Assembly: GCF_039536205.1 (NCBI RefSeq)
Contig: NZ_BAAAYL010000003.1
Location: 1 to 64,000, forward strand
Reading direction: 5' to 3'
Length of the DNA: 64,000 nucleotides
From: Streptomyces sannanensis
GTDB lineage: Bacteria > Actinomycetota > Actinomycetes > Streptomycetales > Streptomycetaceae
Shown here: one piece after another, positions 1 to 9,494 of the stretch
Layout: each line of letters starts with the position of its first letter
Numbering within the stretch: the first letter of the stretch is position 1
The notes under the pieces: generated by a model
What the model saw: the letters and a program-made list of their open reading frames with translations, nothing else
Databases searched by the model: none
What the model was told of the DNA's origin: nothing
Program-made: the position numbers and the translations under genes

Positions 1-518
1 AGACCAGGTCGGCCAGAACGCGGGTGGGCTGCTGGCCGTGGTAGCCGTACCCATAGCTCTCGGCTGCGGCCTCCAGATCGGCGAGATCCTGGGGCGCGTC
101 GGGGGAGAGGGTCTGGTCGACGTCGGTGCGGGCGGCGGTGAGGGCGGCGAGCGCCGGAGCGGTGAGGCCGGCGGCGAGCGCGCCACGAAGCAGGTTGCGG
201 CGCTTCATCGGATCATCTCCATGGTGGGACTCCGTGCTGAGAGCGGCGGTGTCCTCCCAGGGTTGCGCAGCGAGCCCAGTAGGGCACCGGGAATGCGCAG
301 ACCGCCAGCGATTCGCTCGACAGTAGCCAGAGCCGTGACAGATGTGGTGCCCCGCGCGATCTGGCTGACACGCTCGGACTTGAGCGCGCAGGCTTCGGCG
401 ATCCGTTGAAGGAGATCCCCGCTTCGTGCGCCATGGCGAAGACCTTGGTGAAGTCCCGCTCGCGTAGGGCTCGGATGAAGGCGGGGTCGGCCAACAGATG
501 GTGCGGCAAGTCGTCCAC
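1..518 (-). pseudogene. XRE-type transcriptional regulator, frameshifted, runs off window start
   Basis: Reads from a GTG at 518 leftward and leaves the window at base 1. The N-terminus (DLPHHLLADPAF...) leads into a helix-turn-helix (IAEACALKSERVSQIARG) and then a linker with KRRNLLRGALAAGL, as in Streptomyces HTH regulators with a C-terminal TPR-like region. The reading frame breaks twice, near 403-404 and near 275-277. Both breaks are restored by adding one base to a short C/G run (giving NG-IAEAC and LLG-LAAQPWED). Homopolymer base loss in an unpolished assembly is more likely than true decay. Function inferred: cytoplasmic DNA-binding regulator, target unknown. Confidence 0.6.
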
Positions 519-776
519 AAGTCCCCCTGAGTCTCGTGGAATGACGGAGCGTCAGGCTCAGACCATACCCACCATGGGGGCCCCACGACGGGGTTATCGC
601 CAGCGCATTGCGTGGCTGTACTGGCGGGTGTTCGCGGCCGTGCTGTTCGGGCTGGCGGCCTGGCGGTGTCACGGGGCAGGTGTCCGGGCCCGTCGTCATG
701 CGGGCCGGTTCCCCGCGGCGGTCGTACAGCCGGCGGGGAAGGGCGGCCCTTCGGTTCTTCGATCTTGAGGAGCGCC

Positions 777-1169
777 ATGTTCAGTGTGTGCACACCAGTC
801 GGTACGCGAGTGCCGGTCGCGGCCGGAGCGGTTGCGCAGCAAGCCGGCTGCCTTGATAGGAGTTCCCTTCGGGTTGTGGTGGTCGGCCAGGGCTACGTAG
901 GCCTCCCCCTGGCGGTGCGCGCCGCTCAGACGGGCCACCGCGTGGTGGGGTTCGACACCGACGCGCGCCGGGCCGAGGCCCTGGCGTGCGGCAGCTCGCC
1001 CATCGAGGACGTCGCCGCGGCCGAGTTGGGGCCGCTGCTGCGGGACAGCACCTACCGGCCCACCGCGTCCCCGGACGATCCGGCCGGGTTCGACGCGGCG
1101 GTGATCGAACGCCCCGAGTGCAGGGGCCCGTTCCTGACGACCTTTCCGACATCGGAGGTGCCCAGATGA
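777..1169 (+). pseudogene. N-terminal remnant of an NDP-sugar dehydrogenase
   Basis: About 130 residues. From roughly residue 32 it has a Rossmann NAD-binding start (LRVVVVGQGYVGLPLAVRAA, then GFDTDARRAEAL) as in UDP-glucose/UDP-ManNAc 6-dehydrogenases. It stops after about 95 residues of homology, far short of the usual 420-450, and lacks the catalytic cysteine and C-terminal domain. The stop overlaps the ATG of the next gene (ATGA at 1166-1169), suggesting coupling or a recent deletion. A full-length paralogue lies downstream at 2121. Probably non-functional. Confidence 0.6.
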
Positions 1170-2028
1170 GCTCCACAGTGTGCTCGGGAGACCCGATGGG
1201 GGTCGCCGTCCACAGCGACGCGATGTACGCCGACCCGGGGGGATCTTCGCCTCCTGCGGGCAGCCCTACGTGAAGTTCCGCCGACAGCACGACCCCGTGG
1301 TCGTCGACTACCTGACCCACCTCGGCCCCTCACCGGCCCGCGTCCTGGACCTGGGCTGCGGTCCGGGAACCCTTGCCCTGGACCTGGCGGAGCGCGGGAT
1401 GCGGATCACGGGGGTGGACGCGTCGCAGGAGATGCTGGACGAGGGCCGCAAGTGGGCCGAGCAACGGGGCCTGTCCGAGGCGGTCGAGTGGCGGTGCGTG
1501 GACGCCGCCACGGTGGATCACATCGACCGCCTGGGCACCTTCGACGGCGCGGTCATCGCCGACGCCTTCCACTGGCTCGACCGCCAGCGGGTCCTCATGG
1601 CCCTCGACAAGGTCGTGCGGCCGGGCGGGTTCGTCGCCGTCGTCGGCTACCGGGCCCCCGGGACACCGAGGGAATGGTGGCACCCGCTGCTGGTCAAGCT
1701 GCGTGAGAAGCACCTCGGCGCGGCGGACCTCGCGGGCCCGAGCACCCCGTACGTCCGCCTCGAGGTGGGACACGAGGCTGTGGTGCGCGCGTCGCCGTTT
1801 TGCCGCGTGGCCGTGCTGAGGGCCGACTACCGGCGCGCGTACACGCTGGACGAACTCGTGGGCCTGCAACACACCTTCGCCTACTCGTCGGCGGCAACCC
1901 TCGGCGAGAGGCAGGAGGCGTTCGAGGCCGACCTGCGATCGACGCTGAGCACCGTGCAGCCCAGCGGGCTGTTCACCACCACCTTGCAGGCCGCGGTGAT
2001 CGTGGGGCGTCGCCCCGAATCCCGCTGA
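1166..2028 (+). CDS. Class I SAM-dependent methyltransferase
   Basis: Clear class I methyltransferase fold: motif I VLDLGCGPGTLAL, an acidic ITGVDAS strand, and FDGAVIADAFHWLD. About 285 residues, typical for small-molecule or sugar methyltransferases; the substrate cannot be read from sequence. Two start options exist. The frame carrying the motifs opens at GTG 1180, but its first 25 residues look non-coding. The ATG at 1166 gives a better N-terminus (MSSTVCSGDPMGVAVHSDAMYADPGG), but needs a one-base shift in the G run at 1237-1242 to reach IFASCGQPYVKF. I favour 1166 with a homopolymer indel. It stands 5' of the sugar dehydrogenase at 2121 in the same orientation. Confidence 0.75.
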
Positions 2029-2120
2029 CCACCGCTCGTCACCGGCCGCCTCGACGGCGGCGGCCTCCCATCCACCACAGGACCCGCCCAGGTAGGCGGG
2101 CCGGGACTCCCGGAGGACTC

Positions 2121-3464
2121 ATGAAGATCACCGTCGTCGGATGCGGCCGACTGGGCACCCCCTACACCGTCGCGCTGGCCGAGGTGGGACACGACGTCGT
2201 GGGCATGGAGATCAACCCGGAGGCGCTCGCGGCGCTCCAGGACGGCCGATGCCCGTTCGACGAGCCCGGCGTGACCGACTACATCCGCAAGAACGTCGAT
2301 GCGGGCCGGCTGCGGTTCACCGACTCCTTCGACGAGGCGGTCGCCCACGGTGAGCTGTTCTTCCTCGCCGTGCCGACACCGCAGAAGCCCGACGGCGCGA
2401 CGATGGACGTCACGGCCGTCGGGGACGGCATCCAGCAGATCGCCCGACGGCTGACCCGCGACGTCGTCCTCATCGGGAAGTCGACCGTTCCGGTCGGTAC
2501 CGCGCAGCGGATGGCCGCCCTGGCCGCCGACGTCACGCCGCCGGGTGTGCAGGCGCTGATCGGGTGGAGCCCGGACTTCCTGCGCGAGGCCCTGTCCATG
2601 GAGACGACGCTGCGCCCGGCCCGGCTCGTGCTCGGCACCTCGCCCAAGGACCGTGAGGCAGTCGAGGCGGTCGCTCGTCGGGCGTGGGCCCCTTTCCTGG
2701 ATGCCGGGGTCGACCTGCTGGTCACCGACTTCGTCACTGCGGACCTGACGAAGGCGGCGGCCAACGCCTTCCTGTCGACGAAGATCTCTTTCGTCAACCT
2801 CGTGGACGACATGTGCCGGGCCACCGGTGCGGACATGGCTGTCGTCTCCCGCTCCCTGGGTCTGGACCCCCGCATCGGCGGGTTCGGGTTGACGCCGGGC
2901 CTCGGGTGGGGCGGCTCCTGCCTGGGCAAGGACATCCGTGCCTTCGCCGACCGGGCAGAGGAACTCGGAGCCCGCGCGACGTCCCGGTTCCTCTCGCTCG
3001 TCGACGAGGTCAACACCGCCCGCCGGGCCATGGCCGTCGACCACGCGCGCGCCGTGCTCGGGGACCTGGCCGACGCGACGGTCGCGGTGTGGGGCGCCAG
3101 CTTCAAGCCCGGGGTGGGCGACATCAGCGACTCGCCCGCCCTTGACGTGGCTGTGCGGCTGCACCGGGCCGGAGCGAAGGTGCGCATCTACGACCCGAGC
3201 GTCAACGCCCTGGTCGGCCGACTCCATCCCGATCTCACGGTGGTGGACACCGCGCAGGGCGCCGCTGAAGGGGCCGATTTGCTCATGGTCCTGACGGACT
3301 GGCAGGAGTTCAGCAACCTCGATCCTGCCGCGCTCACCGCTCACGCCGAGCCCCGTACGGTCATCGACGCCCGCCGCTGTCTGGACCCGCAGCGCTGGCG
3401 GGAGGCCGGCTGGAGCCACGAGCTCCTCGGCCACGTCCGCCCCGCGCTCGGAGCTGGCCGATGA
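2121..3464 (+). CDS. UDP-glucose/GDP-mannose dehydrogenase family protein
   Basis: 447 residues, full length. Oxidises the C6 hydroxyl of an NDP-sugar to a carboxylate with two NAD. N-terminal Rossmann domain (KITVVGCGRLGTPYTVALAE), STVPVGT near residue 120, and the catalytic cysteine loop GWGGSCLGKD near residue 266; the UDP-binding C-terminal domain is present (VWGASFKPGVGDISDSPA). Note SPDFLREALSM where SPEFLREG is usual. ATG 2121 is chosen because CGGAGGA lies just upstream; the longer frame upstream looks non-coding. The stop overlaps the ATG of the PEP-utilising gene (ATGA at 3461), so the two are coupled. Substrate sugar unknown. Confidence 0.9.
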   Translation: MKITVVGCGRLGTPYTVALAEVGHDVVGMEINPEALAALQDGRCPFDEPGVTDYIRKNVDAGRLRFTDSFDEAVAHGELFFLAVPTPQKPDGATMDVTAVGDGIQQIARRLTRDVVLIGKSTVPVGTAQRMAALAADVTPPGVQALIGWSPDFLREALSMETTLRPARLVLGTSPKDREAVEAVARRAWAPFLDAGVDLLVTDFVTADLTKAAANAFLSTKISFVNLVDDMCRATGADMAVVSRSLGLDPRIGGFGLTPGLGWGGSCLGKDIRAFADRAEELGARATSRFLSLVDEVNTARRAMAVDHARAVLGDLADATVAVWGASFKPGVGDISDSPALDVAVRLHRAGAKVRIYDPSVNALVGRLHPDLTVVDTAQGAAEGADLLMVLTDWQEFSNLDPAALTAHAEPRTVIDARRCLDPQRWREAGWSHELLGHVRPALGAGR

Positions 3465-4816
3465 CCAAGAGCAACCCGCCCCTCGCGCTCGGAAGATCCA
3501 CTGTTCACCACGGTGTTGGCGGCACCCGCGGCTTCGTCGTGGCCCCGGTGCGGCACCTGCACGCCCAGGTCCGGCCGCCCGCCAAGGGGCCCCACATTCT
3601 GATCGCCCGCGACCTGACACCCGCAGACACGGCGGCATTTGACCTGAGCGAGATCGCCGCGTTCTGCACGAGCGCCGGAGGCCCGACCTCCCACGCCGTG
3701 CAGGTCGCCTACAGCCTGGGCATCCCCACCGTGGTTGCCGCCGGGGACGGGGTGCTGGCCGTGCCCGGGGGGCAGATGTGCGCCCTTGACGGCGACACCG
3801 GCATCCTCTACGCCGGATTGGCCGGCAGCGACCTGGACGCCGCGACCGCCTACCGGGACCGCGCCCTCGCACAGGCCCGAGCCCGAGCCCGCGCCGCCGC
3901 CGGGACCCCACCGGTCACCCTCACCGCAACGATCATGCGCCCGTCTCAGGCCGCCGAGCTGCGCGCGGCCGGCGCCCACGGCATCGGCCTCCTCGCCACC
4001 GAGCTGCTGTTCCTCGGCCACGAACAAGACCTCACCGACGAGAACCAGCACTACCGGGCCTACCGCGAGATCGCCCGTGCCGTCGAAGACGCGCCCGTGA
4101 CGCTGCGCACGCTGGACATCGGCGGCGACAAGGACATGCCGGCGCTGAACCTGCCCCGCGAGGCCAACCCCTTCCTCGGGATGCGGGGCCTGCGCCTGAG
4201 TCTGCGCCGACCAGACCTGTTCCTGCCGCAACTGCGGGCGGCCTACCGTGCCGCCCGCGACGACGGGGCCCGCTTGCGCCTGATGTTCCCGATGGTGACC
4301 CGCGTCGAGGAGTTCACCCAGGCCGCGCAGACAGCACGAGAGGTCCAAGCCGAGCTGGCGGCCCCCCACCTCCCCCTGGGAGTGATGGTCGAGGTCCCGG
4401 CCTGCGCCCTGGCCGCCGACCAATTCATCGAGCACGTCGACTTCCTCAGCATCGGCACCAACGACCTCGCCCAGTACCTCTTGGCGACCTCACGCACCAA
4501 TCCGGCCCTTGCCCACGACATCAACCCCCTGCACGTCGCCGTCACCCGCACCGTGCGGTCGGTGGCCAAGACCGGCTCCGCGGGCGGCGTTGCCGTGTCC
4601 GCATGCGGGGCACTGGCCGGCGACCCTGTGGGCGCCGTCGTCCTGGCGGCCCTGGGCGTTACCGCCCTCACGGTCGCCCTGCCCCACCTCCCCGACGTGC
4701 GCGACGCACTGTGCCGGGCCGACGCATCCAGCCTGCGCACGATCCGCGACCACGCGCTCGACACCGGCGGCAGCCGGCACCTGCGGGGCCTCGTCACCAC
4801 GCTGCTCGACCTCTGA
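3461..4816 (+). CDS. PEP-utilising enzyme, PTS enzyme I-like catalytic half
   Basis: 451 residues. Matches the phosphohistidine-swivel and PEP-binding barrel domains of enzyme I, without its helical HPr-binding N-terminal region. Visible: swivel motif GGPTSH with phospho-accepting His near residue 78; RTLDIGGDKD near 216; FLGMRGLR near 238; MVEVPAC near 310; GTNDLAQYLLATSR near 333 (Asn-Asp and Arg ligands); and ACGALAGDP near 381 with the proton-donor Cys. The Arg expected in GIGLxRTE is replaced by Ala (GIGLLATELLF, near 179), which removes one PEP-phosphate contact. Without an HPr-docking domain it may phosphorylate a small molecule or another protein, or be inactive. It sits between a sugar dehydrogenase and an oxidoreductase, suggesting a role in sugar-derived metabolism rather than sugar uptake. 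Confidence 0.85.
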   Translation: MTKSNPPLALGRSTVHHGVGGTRGFVVAPVRHLHAQVRPPAKGPHILIARDLTPADTAAFDLSEIAAFCTSAGGPTSHAVQVAYSLGIPTVVAAGDGVLAVPGGQMCALDGDTGILYAGLAGSDLDAATAYRDRALAQARARARAAAGTPPVTLTATIMRPSQAAELRAAGAHGIGLLATELLFLGHEQDLTDENQHYRAYREIARAVEDAPVTLRTLDIGGDKDMPALNLPREANPFLGMRGLRLSLRRPDLFLPQLRAAYRAARDDGARLRLMFPMVTRVEEFTQAAQTAREVQAELAAPHLPLGVMVEVPACALAADQFIEHVDFLSIGTNDLAQYLLATSRTNPALAHDINPLHVAVTRTVRSVAKTGSAGGVAVSACGALAGDPVGAVVLAALGVTALTVALPHLPDVRDALCRADASSLRTIRDHALDTGGSRHLRGLVTTLLDL

Positions 4817-4895
4817 ACACACCGCCCCGCCTCCCGCCCCACTCCCCACCCGCGCCCGCCGCCACCCGTACGGCGGGCCCCGAAGGGACCACACC

Positions 4896-6326
4896 ATGTC
4901 CTCACGCCCACTGCGACCGATCAGCATCCTGCTCGTCGGCGGCTGCGGCCACTGGGCCGCAGCCGAGAACCACATACCGGCCATCCTCACCCTCAAAAAG
5001 CACGGCTTCCCCGTCCGCGTGGCCGCCATCTGCGACCCCCGCGACCCCTACGACCCCTCGCTCCTGGGGCACATGCCCCACCTGAACTCCGTCGTGACGC
5101 AGGACCGCCCCGCGTGGGTCCAACCCCAGCCGGGCGAGCCGACCGAAACACTGGAGCGTCGACTGCAGCAGGCCCACCGCGAAGACCACTTCGACATGGT
5201 CGTCGTCGCCTGCGACCCCATCGCCCACTTCCCCTACCTGAAGTGGGCAACGGACCAGGGCATCCACGTCCTGTGCGACAAGCCGATCATCTGCGTCGAG
5301 GACGCCGCCTTCAACCCCGACCGCGCCGCCGAGATCCGCCGCCGGTTCGACACGCTGCTCCACGCCCACCGCGCGCAGCCCGACCACCTGTTCGCGGTGC
5401 CCCTGCGGCGACGCGCCAACGACGCCTTCATACGCGTCGGCGCGCTGATCCGGGATCTCCACGACACCCATAAGCAGTCCCTGACCATGGGCCACATCGA
5501 CGTCTTTGGCGGCCACTTCCGCCTGCCCGAGGAGTACGCGCTCGGCAACGCGCACGGCTACAGGCACGGCGTGGGCGCGCTGTCCTTCTCCAGCTACCAC
5601 TACCTCGACGAGATGACCCGCTACCTCCTGCTCGCCCCCGGCCAGATCACCGGCCTGCGCCTGACCCTTCAGTACGTCCGCCGTGTCGGTGACCACCTGG
5701 CGACCGGACTCAACGACGTCCTCGGCACGCTCCTGCGGCCCCTGTCCGAGGCTGAGCTCCCCGCTGTGGAACTCACCGACCGCATCGCCCTGGCCGAGAT
5801 GGACTTCGCTTTCACCGTGGAACTACTCAACTCCCAACAGCAGTCCCTCGGAGTCCTCACCTACAGCTTCACCACCAACTCCTGCTCCAACCGCAGCGTG
5901 GGTGTGCTGGCCCTCGACGCTAAGGGCGCCGTCGCCTACCGCGAGAAGGGGCGAATGTCGCAGTACGTCATGGACCTGCACCAGGGCAACCTTCAGCACC
6001 TGCGCCTGACCAAGAACGACGCGGCCGGCGAGGCGTACCAAATCCGTCTGGAGCACCGACGCAACCCGCTCGTCGGCGGCACGGGACGACTGGAGACCGT
6101 CTACGAGGACGCCCACGACAACAGCGGCGTCACCCCCCGGGACATCACCACGGCCTTCATCACGATGGCCGCCAGCGGCACCCCAGAGCCGACCGTCACC
6201 GACAAGATCGCCTTCCTCGACGGACAGGTCCTCACCCACCGTGTGTTCGCCGCCATGTATGAGCTGATCGCGGCCCACCACCACGACGCGCGCCCCTGCC
6301 CGTCGGTCCTCGTCGAAATGCCCTGA
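4896..6326 (+). CDS. Gfo/Idh/MocA-type oxidoreductase
   Basis: 476 residues. The N-terminus ISILLVGGCGHWAAAENHIP is a Rossmann-type nucleotide-binding strand-turn-helix, followed by MVVVACDPIAHF and GIHVLCDKPI, the strand and EKP-like lysine motif of Gfo/Idh/MocA sugar oxidoreductases (here CDKP). The rest is long for the family (usual 330-400), with a large C-terminal alpha/beta part. Likely an NAD(P)-dependent oxidation or reduction of a sugar or cyclitol. ATG 4896 is chosen because the longer frame overlaps the preceding gene. It begins 80 bases after the PEP-utilising gene, in a run of same-strand genes that continues into the glycosyltransferase. Confidence 0.75.
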   Translation: MSSRPLRPISILLVGGCGHWAAAENHIPAILTLKKHGFPVRVAAICDPRDPYDPSLLGHMPHLNSVVTQDRPAWVQPQPGEPTETLERRLQQAHREDHFDMVVVACDPIAHFPYLKWATDQGIHVLCDKPIICVEDAAFNPDRAAEIRRRFDTLLHAHRAQPDHLFAVPLRRRANDAFIRVGALIRDLHDTHKQSLTMGHIDVFGGHFRLPEEYALGNAHGYRHGVGALSFSSYHYLDEMTRYLLLAPGQITGLRLTLQYVRRVGDHLATGLNDVLGTLLRPLSEAELPAVELTDRIALAEMDFAFTVELLNSQQQSLGVLTYSFTTNSCSNRSVGVLALDAKGAVAYREKGRMSQYVMDLHQGNLQHLRLTKNDAAGEAYQIRLEHRRNPLVGGTGRLETVYEDAHDNSGVTPRDITTAFITMAASGTPEPTVTDKIAFLDGQVLTHRVFAAMYELIAAHHHDARPCPSVLVEMP

Positions 6327-6358
6327 CGCGCAGCACATCCACAAACAAGGAGGCCACC

Positions 6359-7915
6359 ATGAACGCGCAAGGCACCGTGGACCACGGCATCCTCTTCTAC
6401 CCCCGCGGGGGATCGTCCCTGGTCGTGAAGTACCTGACGGAACAGCTCCGCGCCCAAGGGCGCCCCTCTCGGGTCTTCGCAGGATCACTCGGCGCCCCCG
6501 GGGTCACCTCGCACGCGGGGTCCTTCTACGATCCGGCCCACCTGATCGCCTCCGACTACAGCCCTGCCGCCGCCGCCCACACCGCCGGCCGGGACCCCCT
6601 GGAGGAACCCGTTCCCCTGCACCCCTCCTACGAGGACCGCACCGACGCGCCGGACCGGGTCTTCTCCGCGGTGTCACCCCGCACCAACACACTCATCGAG
6701 GACTACTGGACGAGACAGTTCGCCGCACACGACGCCGGCACGGGCGGCCTGCTCCACCTGCACCACCTCACACCCCAGCACGCCGCCGCCCACCGCCTCG
6801 GCCGCACCGTCGTCACAACCCTCCACGGCACCGACCTGAAGTTCCTCCACGCCGCGCAGCGCCGCATGCGCCTGGCCGCCGACCACGGCCTGACCGTCGC
6901 CAAACTCGGTCACCGCTTCCGGACGAACCCACGCGCACTGCTCTCCCGCATCGGTCAGCGCGCCGAACCGGCCGCACGCAACGCCGAGGATCTGTTTTGC
7001 GACCGATGGGACAACTGGATCCAGGCCGGCTTCTGGACCAGAACCCTGCGGGAACACGCCCACCGCAGCGAGCGCATCGTCGTCATCTCCGAGCAGGACC
7101 GCGTCCTCGCACAGACACTCCTACACATCCCCGACAATCGACTCGAAATCATTCCCAACGGGGTTGACATCACCCGCTTCCGGCCCGGCCCCACCCTCAG
7201 TGACACCGACAAGCGCACCCTCCTGCACCGCTGGCTGGTTAAGGACCCGCAGGGGTGGCTTCCCCACCACGGCCCCGGCACCATCGCCTACTCGCCCTCC
7301 GACATCGACCACATGCTCCGCGACAGTGACGGCCAACGGCGCCCCCTGCTGCTGTGGATGGGCCGCTTCCTGCGCTTCAAGCACCTGGACCTACTCCTCA
7401 ACAGCTTCGCCGCCCTCCGAGAGAGCGCACCAATCCGCCCAGTCCTCCTCGTCTTGGGCGGCTATCCCGGCGAGTGGGAGGGCGAGCACCCGCACACCCT
7501 GGCCAGCCGCCTGGGCATCACCGACGACGTGTACTTCGCCGGATGGCACCCCCACAGCGACCTAGTCGACGGCCTGAACGCATGCGACCTGTTCACGGCC
7601 CCTTCCGTGAACGAACCCTTCGGGCTGGTCTACCTGGAGGCGATGGCCTCCGGAATCCCCGTCGTCGCCTCGGCCAGCGGCGGCCCCCTCGGCTTCGTCC
7701 GACCCGGCGGCCCCCGGCCCACCGGGTGGCTACCCGCCCCTGGCAATGCGGACGACCTGCACGCCACTTTGCTGAGCGCCCTCACCCACCCTGAGGAGAT
7801 CGCACGCCGGGGACGCAACGCCCGCGACTTCGTCGTGCAGCACTACAGCTGGACCACCATCGCCGAACGGTATGCGCAGATGTACGACCGCGTCCTGGCA
7901 AGCGCCCACGCATAG
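6359..7915 (+). CDS. Glycosyltransferase family 4 (GT-B)
   Basis: 518 residues. Retaining GT-B glycosyltransferase, probably using a nucleotide sugar made by the neighbouring dehydrogenases. C-terminal domain hallmarks: GRFLRFKHLDLLLNSFA near 335, LGGYPGEW, and the donor-binding EPFGLVYLEAMASG near 418 (EX7E-type). The N-terminal acceptor domain contains VTTLHGTDLKFLH and IPNGVDITRFRPG. A strong AAGGAGG lies 7 bases before the ATG. Last gene of the + strand sugar locus; followed by a 27-bp perfect hairpin facing the convergent dehydrogenase. The acceptor cannot be inferred. Confidence 0.88.
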   Translation: MNAQGTVDHGILFYPRGGSSLVVKYLTEQLRAQGRPSRVFAGSLGAPGVTSHAGSFYDPAHLIASDYSPAAAAHTAGRDPLEEPVPLHPSYEDRTDAPDRVFSAVSPRTNTLIEDYWTRQFAAHDAGTGGLLHLHHLTPQHAAAHRLGRTVVTTLHGTDLKFLHAAQRRMRLAADHGLTVAKLGHRFRTNPRALLSRIGQRAEPAARNAEDLFCDRWDNWIQAGFWTRTLREHAHRSERIVVISEQDRVLAQTLLHIPDNRLEIIPNGVDITRFRPGPTLSDTDKRTLLHRWLVKDPQGWLPHHGPGTIAYSPSDIDHMLRDSDGQRRPLLLWMGRFLRFKHLDLLLNSFAALRESAPIRPVLLVLGGYPGEWEGEHPHTLASRLGITDDVYFAGWHPHSDLVDGLNACDLFTAPSVNEPFGLVYLEAMASGIPVVASASGGPLGFVRPGGPRPTGWLPAPGNADDLHATLLSALTHPEEIARRGRNARDFVVQHYSWTTIAERYAQMYDRVLASAHA

Positions 7916-7922
7916 AGACCAC

Positions 7923-7992
7923 GGCCGGAGTACGTCGCTGGGCCGGGTCCGTCGAGATCTCGACAGACCCGGCCCAGCGACGTACTCCGGCC
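7923..7992. terminator. Bidirectional terminator-like hairpin, 27-bp perfect stem
   Basis: 7923-7949 is the exact reverse complement of 7966-7992, with a 16-base loop that itself holds a GTCGAGATCTCGAC palindrome. It lies exactly between two convergent genes (glycosyltransferase ending 7915, dehydrogenase ending 8034). Confidence 0.8.
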
Positions 7993-8033
7993 CCGCTCGG
8001 CAACCGCTCACGATCGCCGGACGGGCCGGAAGG

Positions 8034-9344
8034 TCACGCCGTGCCGCGTACTGTCCTTCGGCCCACGCTCATGTAAGTGAAGCCGAGCGAGCCCATCCGC
8101 TGCGGGTCGAGCAGATTACGTCCGTCGAAGATCAGCGGGCGAGCCATCGCGGCCGCCGCCCGGTCCCAGGAGACATCCCGCAGCTCCGGCCAGTCCGTCA
8201 CGATGATCACCGCGTCCGCGCCGGTCATGGCTTCCACAGGCGTGGCATAGCGAGTGGTCGACGACCACGGAACGGTATCGAGCGGGCGGGCGAGTGGATC
8301 CCAGCAGCGGACCGCAGCACCCTCGGCCAGGAGCCGGGAGGCGAGGATCGTGCTCGGGGCCTCGCGCACGTCATCCGTTCCCGGCTTGAACGCGATGCCC
8401 AACAAAGCGACGGTCCGGTCATGGAGAAAGCCGTCCAGCTCGTCCTTCAACCGCTGGACCGCCCGCCGCGGCTGGAGGTCGTTCACCTCGATCACGGAGC
8501 TGAGCATCTGGAACGAGTACCCGGAATTGCTGGCCATGGCCCGCAACGCCCGGGAATCCTTGGGAAAGCAGCTGCCGCCCCACCCCACACCAGGTCTCAT
8601 GTAGTGCGGCCCGAGCCGGTGGTCGAGGCCCACCGCACGAACGACGTGCTCAACGTCGGCGCCCGTCGCCTCACAGACCGTCGCGATCTCATTAGTAAAA
8701 CTGATCTTTGTGGCCAGGAGTGCGTTGGCGGCCAGCTTCACCATTTCCGCCGACGGAATGTCCATCTCGACGACCGGTCCGTCCACACCCTCGTGCAGCT
8801 GCGCGACCAGCTTCGCGATCTCGGGATCATCGGCGCCGATCACCACTCGATCCGGGTGCATGAAGTCCCGCACCGCCTGTCCCTCGGCGGTGAACTCGGG
8901 GTTCGAGGCGTACCCGACGTGCTGGAGTCCCGCCCGGTCCATCGCAGCCCTGACCCGCGCACCGGTACCCACGGGAACCGTGCTCTTGACCACCACGGCG
9001 GCCAGATGACGGGCCCCGCGCAATGCGTCGATGACCTGGAAAATCCTGGACAGGTCGGCGTCCCCGGACGGTGTCGAAGGGGTGTCCACACACACGTACA
9101 CGACGTCCGCATCCCGGACGGCTTCCTCGGCGTCGAGGGTGAACGTCAGGCGGTCGGTGTTCTCCGCGACCAACTCGCCCAACCCGTCCTCATGGATTGG
9201 GACACCGCCGTTGTGGAGAATGTCGATGCGCTCCTTTTGAATGTCACGAACGACGACCTTATGCCCCAGCTTGGCGAAGCAGGCGCCGGTCACGAGGCCG
9301 ATGTAGCCCGCACCGAAAACAGCGATTCGGCGTTTCTCCAGCAT
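8034..9344 (-). CDS. UDP-glucose 6-dehydrogenase family protein
   Basis: 436 residues from ATG 9344 (a GTG at 9356 would add four residues but is too close to the AGAAGG ribosome site). Converts UDP-glucose or a related NDP-sugar to the uronate. Rossmann start RIAVFGAGYIGLVTGACFAK, VKSTVPVGT, SNPEFTAEGQAVRDF, catalytic cysteine in GWGGSCFPKD, and AFKPGTDDVREAPS in the C-terminal domain: all canonical. More typical of true UGDH than the paralogue at 2121. It is convergent with the glycosyltransferase across the 7923 hairpin. Two complete dehydrogenases plus a remnant in 9 kb suggest more than one oxidised sugar, or an older and a newer copy. Confidence 0.92.
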   Translation of the reverse strand: MLEKRRIAVFGAGYIGLVTGACFAKLGHKVVVRDIQKERIDILHNGGVPIHEDGLGELVAENTDRLTFTLDAEEAVRDADVVYVCVDTPSTPSGDADLSRIFQVIDALRGARHLAAVVVKSTVPVGTGARVRAAMDRAGLQHVGYASNPEFTAEGQAVRDFMHPDRVVIGADDPEIAKLVAQLHEGVDGPVVEMDIPSAEMVKLAANALLATKISFTNEIATVCEATGADVEHVVRAVGLDHRLGPHYMRPGVGWGGSCFPKDSRALRAMASNSGYSFQMLSSVIEVNDLQPRRAVQRLKDELDGFLHDRTVALLGIAFKPGTDDVREAPSTILASRLLAEGAAVRCWDPLARPLDTVPWSSTTRYATPVEAMTGADAVIIVTDWPELRDVSWDRAAAAMARPLIFDGRNLLDPQRMGSLGFTYMSVGRRTVRGTA

Positions 9345-9494
9345 TGGTCCGTTCACCCTTCTGGCGTCGAGACGCCCTGCCCCTCAGCCCCATCCGACCA
9401 TAGAGCACGCTGTGAGCGTGTTTGTTGGGCCTGTGTCGTGGCTGGGGTGTGACGGGGCAGTCCCCAGCAGCGTGTGTTGCACTTCCGCGTTCAA

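Noticed and set aside
1881..3911. 676-residue frame opposite the sugar dehydrogenase, and similar long antisense frames (8034-9452, 17178-18614, 20585-22291)
   Set aside because: High-GC shadow frames: Arg/Gly/Ala/Pro-rich, no domains, opposite genes with clear motifs.
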